Assembly: GCA_001313085.1 (NCBI GenBank)
Contig: BBFE01000005.1
Location: forward strand, 60,900-124,899
DNA: 64,000 bases
From: Paenibacillus sp. JCM 18996
GTDB taxonomy: Bacteria > Bacillota > Bacilli > Paenibacillales > NBRC-103111
Direction: 5' to 3'
In this document: positions 51,066 through 60,768 of the stretch, piece by piece
How the letters are laid out: each line of letters starts with the position of its first letter
Numbering within the stretch: position 1 is the stretch's first letter
The notes under the pieces: generated by a model
What the model was told of the DNA's origin: nothing
What the model saw: the letters and a program-made list of their open reading frames with translations, nothing else
Databases searched by the model: none
Translations under genes and position numbers: made by a program

Positions 51066-51218
51066 AAGTTCTCAAGAATATGGAATTAGACTGATGGTAT
51101 ACGTTCACACTTCAGAAAATGGGCGGATGGGCGCGTTTCACGACGGCTGCAATCCACGTAAAAAAGTGGAGAGAAATAAGCATGTACGTAATATCACCTA
51201 TTAAGGGAGGAAAACCGA

Positions 51219-52160
51219 ATGATGTCTACGGCTGAAATGGCTCGTATAAAATCCCGTCTCCCTGAGTGGGTTGAAACAAGCCGGCAGCTGGCTGCTCAGG
51301 GGCAAGTTGCGACATATATACCGAGTTGGCCAAATCTCCGAAGGAAGCTTTAGGCATTCACATTATGGATGCGAACGGGGAATCGATCTCGGCGGGCGAC
51401 TGTGAGCTAACATTTACAATGCAGAGCATTTCAAAAGTGTTCACCTTGATTTTGGCGCTCATGGACCGCGGTGAAGAAGCTGTATTCTCCAAAGTGGGGA
51501 TGGAGCCACCGGTGATAATTTTAACTCGATGCTGAAGCTGGAATTAGTACAGCCCGGCATTCCTTTCAATCCGCTGATTAATGCAGGGGCCATTGCCGTT
51601 TCCTCTTTAATCGGCGGTGACGGGCCTGAAGAAAAGTCCTCGCGGATACTGGATTTCTTCCGTGAGCTGGCAAGCAACCTCACTCTGGACTATAACCTTG
51701 AAGTATGCCGGTCAGAATCGGAAACCGGGAATCTCAACCGCTCGCTAGCTTACTACCTTAAGGAAAACGGCGTTTTGATGGAGAACGTGGAAGATGTGCT
51801 TGACGTATATTTCCATCATTGTGCCGTGGAAGTCAACTGCGCCGATGTGGCCCGGATGGCATTGATACTCGCGATGGACGGGACAGATCCTCTAACAGGA
51901 AATGCGTTAATTCCCCGCCGTTACGTCCAGATCGCCAAAACCTTCATGACGACTTGCGGCATGTACAACGCATCGGGGGAGTTTGCTATCAGCGTTGGAC
52001 TGCCGGCCAAAAGCGGAGTCTCAGGCGGAATTCTGACCATGGTGCCCGCCGGTACGGCATAGGGGTGGTCGGCCCGGCCTTAAATAAGAAAGGCAACAGC
52101 GTAGCGGGAGTCCATCTGCTGGAGAGATTGTCCAATGAATTCGATTGGAGCTTGTTTTAA
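51219..52160 (+). CDS. glsA: Glutaminase
   Basis: Start at 51219 behind GGGAGG. Hydrolyses glutamine to glutamate and ammonia in the cytoplasm. The serine-dependent active site is FTMQSISKVFT (S-x-x-K), followed by GMEPTGDNFNSML, PFNPLINAGAIAVSSLI and the late GGILTMVPARYGIGVVGPALN-type loop, split here in two. Three indels (near 51324, 51513 and 52058) break the frame. Length about 312 residues, normal for GlsA. No amino-acid transporter is adjacent. Confidence 0.9.
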
Positions 52161-52413
52161 ACAACTTGAAAAAAGTTCTACAGGAGCGTTTGTAATTACC
52201 GATAAATCGAGTAAAAGGTGTTTATGGCGGAAAACCATTGTATGTTTTACAATGCAGCCCGTTATTTGACCGTCAATTGCCTTCGTTCACTTGCACGAAA
52301 TACAACGGGCTAACCATAACTAACCTCATAATCATAACTAAACTCAGCAAATCTCAAGTTTATTGCATAAAGAGAGACCGTCTGAGCAAACGGCCCCGAC
52401 AGTCAAACACCTT
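52161..52413. repeat. Intergenic region with nested inverted repeats
   Basis: AGCCCGTT at 52256 pairs with AACGGGCT at 52304; just before it CATTGTA/TTACAATG forms a small hairpin near 52235-52255, and CCGT/ACGG forms another near 52378. The region lies between converging glsA and aldo/keto reductase genes and may hold their terminators or a dispersed intergenic repeat. Confidence 0.4.
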
Positions 52414-53405
<992 letters not shown>

Positions 53406-53640
53406 TGTAATTCCCTCCTCTGGATAGATTTTACTACCTCAATTACCTATTCAACCATAGAATAAGCAGATATGGCAAATCAAGGCAGCGTGTGGGAAAG
53501 GAATCCGTATTAAGTACGCGGAATCACAAACTAGTTTATGGGTTCTATCTTGAATATGGTAAAATGTACAACAGGTAAAAAAAGAGCCATCCGGCGTTTT
53601 TAAAAAAAATCCAGTGGGTTTACATGGGAGGAGTTTATAA

Positions 53641-54808
53641 ATGACACGGTTGATCGATCAATACATACGTAACGACGAAGAAAAAAGCTCGCGCCGATCA
53701 GGTTGAGGCGTTGGCAAGACGGTTTGCCGAAAGAGCCGATGGGCACGACCGGGAAGGATCCTTTCCGTTCGACAATTTTGCAGACCTGCGCGAGGCCGGT
53801 TATTTGAAGCTTACTGTACCAAAGGAGTTCGGCGGCGAAGAGATCTCGCTTTACGAGATGGTTGCGCTGCAGGAGCGCCTTGCGTACGGCGACGGCTCAA
53901 CCGCTCTGGCTGTAGGCTGGCACCTCGGTCAAGTGCTTCATCTGAGATCATCGGGAAAATGGCCGGACACCTTGTTCCGCGACCTGTGCCGCGACATCGT
54001 GACAGACGGGGCCATGATCAATACATTCGCCAGCGAACAGTCGTCAGGGAGCCCGAGCCGAGGCGGCAGGCCCGAAACGTCGGCGCTGAAGACCGAAGAC
54101 GGCTGGCTGATCACGGGCCGAAAGACGTTCAGCACACTATCCCCGATACTGGACCGTTTCGTTGTGTCGGCCTTTATCAGTGAGGAAGATCGCGCGGATG
54201 AGTTCCTTGTGCAAAAGACAGACCGCACGACCATTGTGGAAACATGGGACACGCTCGGGATGCGCGCCACCGGAAGCCACGATGTTATTCTTGATCGGGC
54301 TTGGGTTCCGGAGGCAGCTCGAATTTCGGGCAGCCGCCCGGCGGGCAAAGATGACGGCGCCGGATGGCTGCTTCACATCCCGGCCTGTTATATGGGGATC
54401 GCTTTCGCTGCGCGCGATTTCTCCTTGAACTTTGCCCAAACTTACCGTCCTAACAGTCTGTCAGGGCCGATAGCTGAGCTCCCCAGCGTCCAACAGTCGA
54501 TCGGACAGATGGAAGCCGAGCTACGGTCGGCACGCTGTGTGTTATATTCGGCGGCGGAGCGCTGGGACCAGCAGGCAGAAAACCGGGCAGGCTTGAAGCC
54601 TGAGCTGGGATTGGCCAAATATGTGGCGACAAATGCAGCCATCAGGATAGTGGATATTGCGATGCGTATCGTAGGCGGCGCCAGTCTGTCCAAGAAGCTG
54701 CCGCTGGAACGCTATTACCGCGATGTGCGGGCCGGCCTGCACAACCCACCGATGGACAATACCGTAATCCAAATGTTAGCGGGCGATGCTTTGAGCGAAC
54801 AGCGATGA
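53641..54808 (+). CDS. Acyl-CoA dehydrogenase-like flavoprotein
   Basis: Start at 53641 behind GGGAGGAG. One A-run near 53683 breaks the first 15 codons. N-terminal helical domain (FPFDNFADLREAGYLKLTVPKEFGGEEISL), middle domain with FASEQSSGSPSRGG (flavin/substrate-binding), GWLITGRKTFSTLSPI and WDTLGMRATGSHDVIL, and a C-terminal helical domain ending PPMDNTVIQMLAGDALSEQ. Members oxidise acyl-CoA or, in the broad family, other small substrates; the catalytic Glu is not certain here. No beta-oxidation genes are near. Length about 388 residues is normal. Confidence 0.87.
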
Positions 54809-54871
54809 CAGTTTACTACTAATATAAGAGCCGTGCAGCGTATGTTGCATGGCTCTTGTGAAAGGGCAAAA

Positions 54872-54982
54872 TTAAATAAACCCCGCCCACTCTACATGAT
54901 TTTCATCCTCATTATTATCTTCTTCCTGCTGGATGTCACTGGTTTCTACAGTGTCGACTGCATCTTTCTCGTCATGGTTCAC
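54872..54982 (-). CDS. Small acidic protein (36 residues)
   Basis: Minus-strand GTG start at 54982 with GAAGGAGG eight bases upstream, a strong ribosome site. The product MNHDEKDAVDTVETSDIQQE, continuing acidic, ends EWAGFI. It needs no frame correction. Acidic peptides of this size are common in spore-forming Bacillota but no family is recognised. It is convergent with the dehydrogenase gene. Confidence 0.5.
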   Translation of the reverse strand: MNHDEKDAVDTVETSDIQQEEDNNEDENHVEWAGFI

Positions 54983-55180
54983 AAGAATTCCTCCTTCACT
55001 TTATCAAGCATATTGTTTACCGGCCAGAGACATTTTATTAATGACTCGATGTTGCGGCCTTATGAAGGACAAACCCGACATGCAGCGCCGCAACGCGAAC
55101 CGGGAGACTGTGCGTTGGAAAAGGTATTTGCCCCTGAAGGTGACCCCTGACGTTTACGCAATTTCAAGCACAGTGGAAAA

Positions 55181-55280
55181 AAATAAACCACTTGCCAAGG
55201 TGCGCATAACGTGATAAATTATATATCCGACTGTAAGTGAGTCAAACCGCAGCAACGTTGTATCAAGCGCCGGATGATTT
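55181..55280 (+). promoter_or_regulatory. Promoter of the tRNA cluster, shared block copy 1
   Basis: TTGCCA at 55192-55197, 17 bases, TAAATT at 55215-55220. The surrounding 100 bases (AATAAACC-x-CTTGCCAAGGTGCGC through CAAGCGCCGGATGATTT) recur at 63756-63852 upstream of the rRNA leader, so this is a stable-RNA promoter block. It lies 110 bases before tRNA-Thr. Confidence 0.7.
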
Positions 55281-55330
55281 TAAAGATTGGGTGCGCCACA
55301 GAAATCGGGCAGGTCCCAGCAATCAATTAT

Positions 55331-55405
55331 GCCGTCGTAGCTCAGAGGCAGAGCAACGCACTCGTAATGCGTAGGTCGGAGGTTCAACTCCTCTCGACGG
55401 CACCA
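55331..55405 (+). tRNA. tRNA-Thr (anticodon CGU)
   Basis: Cloverleaf: acceptor GCCGTCG/CGACGGC, D arm GCTC..GAGC, anticodon stem CGCA/TGCG with loop CTCGTAA (anticodon CGT in DNA), T arm GGAGGTTCAACTCCTC, discriminator A and an encoded CCA at 55403-55405. Confidence 0.92.
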
Positions 55406-55409
55406 TCTC

Positions 55410-55492
55410 GGAGGCTTAGCGAAGCGGCCAAACGCAGCAGACTGTAAATCTGTTCTCTGACGAGTTCGGTGGTTCGAATCCATCAGCCTCCA
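55410..55492 (+). tRNA. tRNA-Tyr (anticodon GUA)
   Basis: Class II tRNA: acceptor GGAGGCT/AGCCTCC, anticodon loop CTGTAAA with anticodon GTA, a long variable arm (TCTCTGACGAG), T arm GGTGGTTCGAATCCATC and discriminator A. CCA is not encoded. It follows tRNA-Thr after four bases in the same transcript. Confidence 0.92.
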
Positions 55493-55551
55493 TAAAACAA
55501 TGAAGACCATGCCGCTGCAGGCTTGGCGATTGTTCAATTATAATTAAAACG

Positions 55552-55596
55552 ACCCTGGTCCAGACTGGCATTACAGTTCAAGGACTGGGGTTTTTT
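55552..55596 (+). terminator. Intrinsic terminator of the tRNA cluster
   Basis: ACCC-TGGTCC and GGAC-TGGGGT pair with a small offset across a 20-base loop, followed by T6. Confidence 0.78.
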
Positions 55597-55600
55597 GCTT

Positions 55601-55761
55601 TTATATATCGTAACCATCGCTGATTCTGTCTTTCGGGGGATCGTTATTCAGCAGCTTTGAATCGTCTGCTCGAAACCCGACGCGTTCATGTTCATTTTTT
55701 ATCCTCATACATAGTTTCGGGATTGCGGTCTGTTTCTTTTTTCTACTTTATCGTTAGGCAT
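55601..55761 (-). CDS. Small acidic/charged protein (52 residues)
   Basis: Minus-strand start at 55761 with AAGGAGG upstream. The raw frame stops after 18 codons, but removing one A from each of two A6 runs gives MPNDKVEKETDRNPETMYED and a charged continuation ending RISDGYDI, exactly 52 codons plus stop. It is hydrophilic with no membrane helix. The nicely closed frame and strong ribosome site support a real gene. Family not recognised. Confidence 0.55.
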
Positions 55762-55885
55762 CAATGCTGCCTCCTTTCAGAGGTATTGTTTCCTGGCCCA
55801 AAATAATTATTATTGTATATGAATCCACTATTGATTAGGCAAACCGTTAGGAACGTAAAATGGAGGGGTCTTCATCCACCCGCGT

Positions 55886-56408
55886 TTACGCATTAACGTT
55901 TTTTAATGACGCGCCAAACTTCAACTTTTCGGCCTGGAATTTTACAAACATCATTCCCACATCCGTTCGGATGGACTGCACAGCGCCGCTTGCACACGTC
56001 ATGTAATCGGCAGCTGCTTTCATTGCTAACGCATTTGCGATTTCACTATCAGTCAGCTTGACACCTAGCGGTATTGCGTCTGGTTCTGATTTAGGTTTGA
56101 TTTCGGTTGCGTGGGGTAAAGGTACGCCTTCCCGCAGCATAAATTCCCGCATTTCTACGGCTTGGGCTTGTGCTAACCCCATAGCTGCATGGAGCGCTTC
56201 TAACAGTTCGCTGTCTCCCGTTGTATTCACCCCAATACGGATGATCGCTATTTCTTCTTCAAGCATGGTCAAAAACGTCCAGCAAGTTAAGGCTTCGCCT
56301 AGATGCAACGGCAGCTTGGGTTGCTGTTCCTGCTGCCCATTCGTGCCGCTTGGAACTTCAATGAAGGTTTTCATGACATCAATTACCGCTTCAATTACGC
56401 TTGTCAAG
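55886..56408 (-). CDS. DUF3231 family protein (single-module)
   Basis: Minus-strand gene with a TTG start at 56408 placed by a GGAAGTGG site; an ATG at 56443 would add 12 residues. The helical DUF3231 module is visible: LHLGEALTCWTFLTMLEEE, EALHAAMGLAQAQAVEMREFM, EGVPLPHATEIKP, KLTDSEIANALAMKAAADYM and IRTDVGMMFVKFQAEK. Such proteins are common in Bacillota, often in two copies of the module; here one is present. Function is unknown, perhaps ferritin-like helical bundles of the spore or stress response. Confidence 0.75.
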
Positions 56409-56491
56409 TTGAACACCACTTCCTTTTTTTGGGTAGTGTGCAAATATTAATCATCAATTATTCAATCATGAAAAAAAAGGAGAAAAAAACA

Positions 56492-56560
56492 ATGAGCGAC
56501 AGCTCCATCATCATTAATCTGCCAATTGAGAGCCACCGCGCAAAGCCGGAGAAGCGGTAA
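56492..56560 (+). CDS. Possible 22-residue peptide
   Basis: ATG 56492 follows an AAGGAG site at spacing about nine. The product MSDSSIIINLPIESHRAKPE is hydrophilic and short. It is divergent from the DUF3231 gene. Real but unknown small gene or chance frame; moderate-low support. Confidence 0.35.
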   Translation: MSDSSIIINLPIESHRAKPEKR

Positions 56561-56607
56561 CATCACGCTCGTGATTTTAAGTCTTTGCGCGATCTTTTTT
56601 GTGCCAT

Positions 56608-57291
56608 CTAGAACAGCTTAATAAACCAGGGAACGATACACAAAGTCAAGAACGCGGCAAGGATCATTGAGATACTTGATATCGTTCCGGACACCGAGCC
56701 GAATTCGAAAGCTTTGGACGTGCCTGCCGCGTGAGCGCTTGTTCCGAGCAGTATACCCTTTGAAATATCGTGCTTGAACCGGAACACACGAATGATCAAC
56801 GGTCCCATGATAATACCGAGCAGTCCCGTCATCAGAACGAACAGCGCGCTAATAGCAGGTACACCGCCGATCATCTGGGAAACGGCCACGGCAATCGGGG
56901 TTGTCGCGGAGTGGGGAAGCAGGCTTTCCGTGATCTGAATGTTCAAATGCAGCAGCTTTGCGATGGCTGCCGAAGAAACGATGGCTATAACTGTGCCGGT
57001 TAAGACGCTGATCAGAATCTCAGCCGCATACTTTTTAAGAACATGCAGGTTTTTTTTATATAAAGGAACCGCCAGCGCGACAGTCGCAGGGCCGATCATG
57101 CCGGTCAGCCATTTGGCGCCCGCGTTGTAGCTTTCATAAGGAATTCTGAACGTCAAGAGGATAAAAAAAATAACGACGGCCGGTGTGAGGACAAGCGGTG
57201 AAAAAAAATAAATTTTACGCGTGCGGCGGTAAAGCTGTTTGGTTCCATAGTAAATCGCAATGGTTAGGGCAAAGCAGCTGAAAGCCATCAT
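56608..57291 (-). CDS. lrgB: LrgB family membrane protein
   Basis: An intact minus-strand frame from ATG 57291 with about six or seven membrane helices. Conserved LrgB features: GPATVALAVPLYKKN, a long ATTPIAVAVSQMIGGVPAIS segment, then LLGIIMGPLII and GILLGTSAHAAGTSKAFEFG. LrgB works with the holin-like LrgA in control of murein hydrolase activity, or, by more recent work, in pyruvate uptake in Bacillus. The start overlaps the lrgA stop. An A8 run near 57201 may hide a one-base error in the first helix. Confidence 0.9.
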   Translation of the reverse strand: MMAFSCFALTIAIYYGTKQLYRRTRKIYFFSPLVLTPAVVIFFILLTFRIPYESYNAGAKWLTGMIGPATVALAVPLYKKNLHVLKKYAAEILISVLTGTVIAIVSSAAIAKLLHLNIQITESLLPHSATTPIAVAVSQMIGGVPAISALFVLMTGLLGIIMGPLIIRVFRFKHDISKGILLGTSAHAAGTSKAFEFGSVSGTISSISMILAAFLTLCIVPWFIKLF

Positions 57292-57669
57292 ATAGAGTGC
57301 CCCCTTTCCTTTTTTTCTTGACAATTCTTTCCGCCATAAAACCGGCTGCCACCATCACCGATGCGGTACTGCCGACCACTACCAGCACAATGCTCAGCCG
57401 CTGTGGATCAGCAGGTTTTTTTATATTCAATCATGCCTGCCGCGGGCGGGATAAAGAACAGCAGCATCTCGCCAAAAGCCAGTTCGAACCCAGATCGACC
57501 CATTCCAGCCGGAGCACCTTTAATTGCAATAGAATAAAAAAATGAAAAAAAATCCCCAAGATGCTTCCCGGGATTTTCAAATGCAATTTATCGGAAATGA
57601 AATTCATCACGAATGAAGTCACTACGAAAAAAAAGGACTTGGACCAAACTTTTGCCTAACATTCTCACT
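57288..57669 (-). CDS. lrgA: LrgA/CidA family holin-like protein
   Basis: GTG start at 57669 lies eight bases after AAGGAG on the minus strand; an ATG at 57663 is alternative. Four short membrane segments: VTSFVMNFISDKLHLKIPGSILG, the family stretch LKVLRLEWVDLG, MLLFFIPPAAGMIEY and LVVVGSTASVMVAAGFMAER. Indels at A/T runs near 57627, 57545, 57475, 57416 and 57312. The corrected end (KKKERGHSI) stops inside the lrgB start (ATGA), coupling the pair. Together with LrgB it affects autolysis or pyruvate transport. Confidence 0.87.
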
Positions 57670-57926
57670 TGATATAGCTCCTTCCTATAAGGAATTGTAC
57701 CTCATCTCCTTATATGGGTAAAATGAATATAAGGAATGGTTTTCATTCATAAAATCTATACCCAAGCGGGTGCTCGTATTGATTCTGCTAAGCATCTATT
57801 TTATGAACCGGACGCCCAAAAAAAGCTTGCTTTGAAAAAACGAATAAGTGTAAAAAAATTAACACAACAGCCTGCCGAAAATCGAACGATACACATACAG
57901 TAAAATAAAACATGAGGTGATCAGCG

Positions 57927-60009
57927 ATGAATTCTTATATCCGGAAGCAAAGCGGAATTTTCCCATCCGTATGTTCCCTAGATTGTCCGGATCAATGCGG
58001 GCTGCTGGTTCACAAGGAAGCCGGTAAAATCGTCAAAATAGAAGGCGACCCCGCACACCCCGTTACCCAAGGTGCAATCTGCAATAAAGTACGCCATATG
58101 GCAGAGCGCATATATGATCCCAAACGGCTGCGATACCCGATGAAACGGACAGGTGCCAAGGGAGAGAACCAATTCGAGCGGATCAGCTGGGAGGAGGCCC
58201 TTGAAACGGTTACCGGTACCTGGAAAAAATCTGATTGCAGCGGAGGGCCCTGAATCTATTCTTCCCTACAGCTTCTATGGGAATATGGGACGACTCGGCA
58301 CGGAAGGAATGGACCGCCGTTTTTTTTCACCGCATGGGAGCGAGCCGGTTGTTGTATTCGATTTGCGAAGCCGCAGGTAGTGAGGGTTATAGTTATACGA
58401 TGGGCGGCAGTTTCGGCACGGATCCGGAGGACACCGACCATTCCAGCTGTTCATCATGTGGGGGATCAATGCGGTGAGTACCAATATGCACCAAGTCGTG
58501 CTTGCAGAGAAGGCCCGCAAGAACGGAGCGAAAATCATCGTCATCGATGTCCATAAAAACCGGACCGGCCGCTGGGCGGACTGGTTTATCCCGATCCGGC
58601 CGGGCACGGATGCGGCGCTTGCCCTTGGAATGATGCACATTTTGTTTGCGGAAAACATGGTGGACGAAGATTTTATCAGCGAGTACACAATAGGGCACGA
58701 AGAGCTTCGGCAGCACGTCCGGCAGTATGAACCGCACAGCGTGTCTGCCATAACCGGAATTCCGGTAGATGATATTTACCGTCTTGCGCGTATGTACGGG
58801 GAAACATCTCCCTCATTCATCCGGATTGGCAACGGTCCTCAGCATCACGACAACGGGGGCATGTGCATACGAACGATTGCATGCCTGCCTGCGCTAACCG
58901 GCCAGTGGCTGAAGAAAGGCGGCGGGGCCATCAAAGGAAACGGCTCGTTTCTGGACCATAATGTGTCTGCTCTTCGGCGCCCTGATCTATTGAAGAAAAA
59001 ATACCCGTTTTATCAACATGAATCTGCTGGGCAGCGCCCTGCTTGAGCTGGATCCGCCCATAAGATCACTGTACGTCTATAATTCCAATCCCGCAGTGGT
59101 AGCTCCGCACGCAAACAAAGTAAGACAGGGGTTAGCCCGGGAAGACTTGTTCACCGTCGTGCATGACCTATACTTAACTGAAACAGCCAGGTATGCGGAT
59201 ATTGTCCTGCCCGCTGCGTCATCTTTTGAAAATACAGATATTTACCGTTCTTATTGGCATCATTATTATCAGATACAGCAGCCGGTGATCGAACCTTATG
59301 GGGAAAGCAAATCGAATGTCGAAGTGTTCAGGCTGCTGGCGCGGGAAATGGGCTTTGATGAGCAGGCATTCCACGACACGGAGGAAGACATGATCCGCCA
59401 AGCTTTGGATCATCCCCTAAATCCCCGTTTGGATGGCATTACATATGAGGCCCTTTTGGAGAAACAATTTGTGAAGGCGAAGGTGAGTCCTCTTTTTCCC
59501 GGGAAATTACGGACTCCAAGCGGCAAAATTGAGCTTTATTCAAGCAGGATGGAGAAAAAAAAGGCTATCCCCCTCTGCCAACCTACATTCCGATTTCCGA
59601 AGATGAAAAAAATATCCGTTTTTTGTTTATTCCCGGGCCTAACCATAATTTTCTAAACTCCACCTTCGCCCATAACGAGAAGCATGCACGCATGGAGAAT
59701 ACCCCCGCACTGCATATGAACCGGGCGGATGCGGCCGCCCTTGGCATCATGGATGGCGATTTCGTCAGAGTGTGGAATGACCGGGGGGAATGCGAGCTGC
59801 CCGTCACTATTGGAGAGGATGTGCTGCCGGGCGTAGTGGTAAGCCAAGGTCTCTGGGCCGATTATGAGGGTGGCAAACATCTGGTTAACGCGCTGACTCC
59901 CGACCGTGTAGCGGATATGGGGGGAGGGGCGACCTTTTTTTTCTCAGGCACGGTGCAGGTGGAAAAGATGAATTTGAGCAATGTGGGGGGATATTTTTTT
60001 GACGATTGA
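57927..60009 (+). CDS. Molybdopterin-dependent oxidoreductase (DMSO reductase superfamily)
   Basis: Start at 57927 behind TGAGGTGATC. The N-terminal [4Fe-4S] motif is CSLDCPDQCGLLVH with a fourth cysteine in GAICNKVRHMA. Molybdopterin-binding parts include YSFYGNMGRLG, LFIMWGINAVSTN, KIIVIDVHKNRTG and PIRPGTDAALALGM, with IVLPAASSFENTD later. The C-terminal double-psi barrel region is PNHNFLNSTFAHNEKH followed by NRADAAALGIMDGDFVRVWND. Breaks near 58228, 58322, 58455, 58999, 59564, 59608 and 59936. About 690 residues; no partner subunit gene, so a single-subunit enzyme of unknown substrate. No molybdenum cofactor genes are near. Confidence 0.87.
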
Positions 60010-60128
60010 AAGAACTTACGGCAGCTGGCCATAGAACTCAGACATGGCTATATTGAATTAGGAGGTTTAGCGGATAAAAACCGGCGGGCAGGGAATGCTT
60101 CTGTAAAAGAGGAATGGGGACGCTTATC

Positions 60129-60429
60129 ATGCTGAATTTGTCAGAGCTTGAGAATCTGCATCCGGATATTCAAACCGTGCACGAGTTAGTGCAAATCTTA
60201 AGGGCACGCATTGATGGCAAGGAAATTGAAATTCACATCCTCAGGAATCAAGCCGGCCGTTATTTTTTATGAGCTCAGCCACTTCTACATGGGGGCAGAC
60301 AATGCCGATCCTATTGTTTCAACTGAGAATATCTTTTCGTGTGTAGAGGAGGCGGCGGAGGGAGCGGTGCGCTCAGCCGTTATGTTTTACCGAAGTACCG
60401 ATGAAGGCGGGATTTGGGTGAAAAAATAG
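60129..60429 (+). CDS. Hypothetical protein (about 99 residues)
   Basis: The raw frame splits at a T6 run near 60264; five T joins MLNLSELENLHPDIQTVHEL to YFYELSHFYMGADNADPIVS and EEGAVRSAVMFYRSTDEGG-like end. Preceded by GAGGAATGGGG. Mixed helix/strand, no signal, no family recognised. It is downstream of the molybdopterin enzyme and may be in its operon. Confidence 0.55.
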
Positions 60430-60432
60430 CGC

Positions 60433-60461
60433 TTTCTTTCATTAGAACAATAGTATATAAT
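60433..60461 (+). promoter_or_regulatory. Candidate promoter of the ABC-F gene
   Basis: A perfect TATAAT at 60456-60461 with a poor -35 (TTTCTT at 60433) 17 bases upstream. It would start a transcript with a leader of about 300 bases. Confidence 0.5.
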
Positions 60462-60499
60462 GGAACCAAATCTAACGAACGACGGAGGACCCATCGACC

Positions 60500-60768
60500 A
60501 TGAAGTAACAACACGTTTCCTGAAAAAAACTTGTCAAAGCACAAGCTGTGTTTTCCATATGGAAAACCGGTCAGGGATACGTGTGTCGATTTGGGGACTT
60601 TTGTTTTGTAAGAGCAGTGCAAGATGTGAAGTGCGGAAATTCCAGCCAACGAGCAGGGGCTGTTTGCGCTCGCCATCGATCTGCTGCTGCCAATTCCCCC
60701 AAATAACCACCGTGAGCCGCTGGCCGCGGTTTTTTTTGTATTTTCGAATCGGAATGGGGGGATGTCCC
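60500..60768 (+). promoter_or_regulatory. Probable attenuator leader of the ABC-F gene with a two-codon upstream ORF
   Basis: A strong CGGAGG at 60484 leads to ATG AAG TAA at 60500-60508, a start-Lys-stop upstream ORF. The next 250 bases contain the perfect palindrome GTTTTCCATATGGAAAAC near 60552-60569 and end in a hairpin with a T8 run at 60731-60738, just 30 bases before the ABC-F start. This layout (short ORF, alternative stems, terminator) is how antibiotic-resistance ABC-F genes are often controlled: ribosome stalling on the upstream ORF prevents the terminator from forming. Confidence 0.6.
60704..60738 (+). terminator. Leader terminator before the ABC-F gene
   Basis: AACC..GCC and GGC..GGTT arms enclosing a GCT loop with internal mismatches, followed directly by T8. 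Pairing is imperfect, as expected where a competing structure must also form. Confidence 0.5.

Noticed and set aside
55280..55537. Minus-strand open frame of 85 codons
   Set aside because: It is the antisense of tRNA-Thr and tRNA-Tyr; frames opposite tRNAs often read this way and are spurious.
60460..60768. In-frame extension that would fuse the leader to the ABC-F protein
   Set aside because: The extension covers the palindrome and terminator, has no ribosome site, and ABC-F proteins start just before the first ATPase strand, as with GTG 60769.
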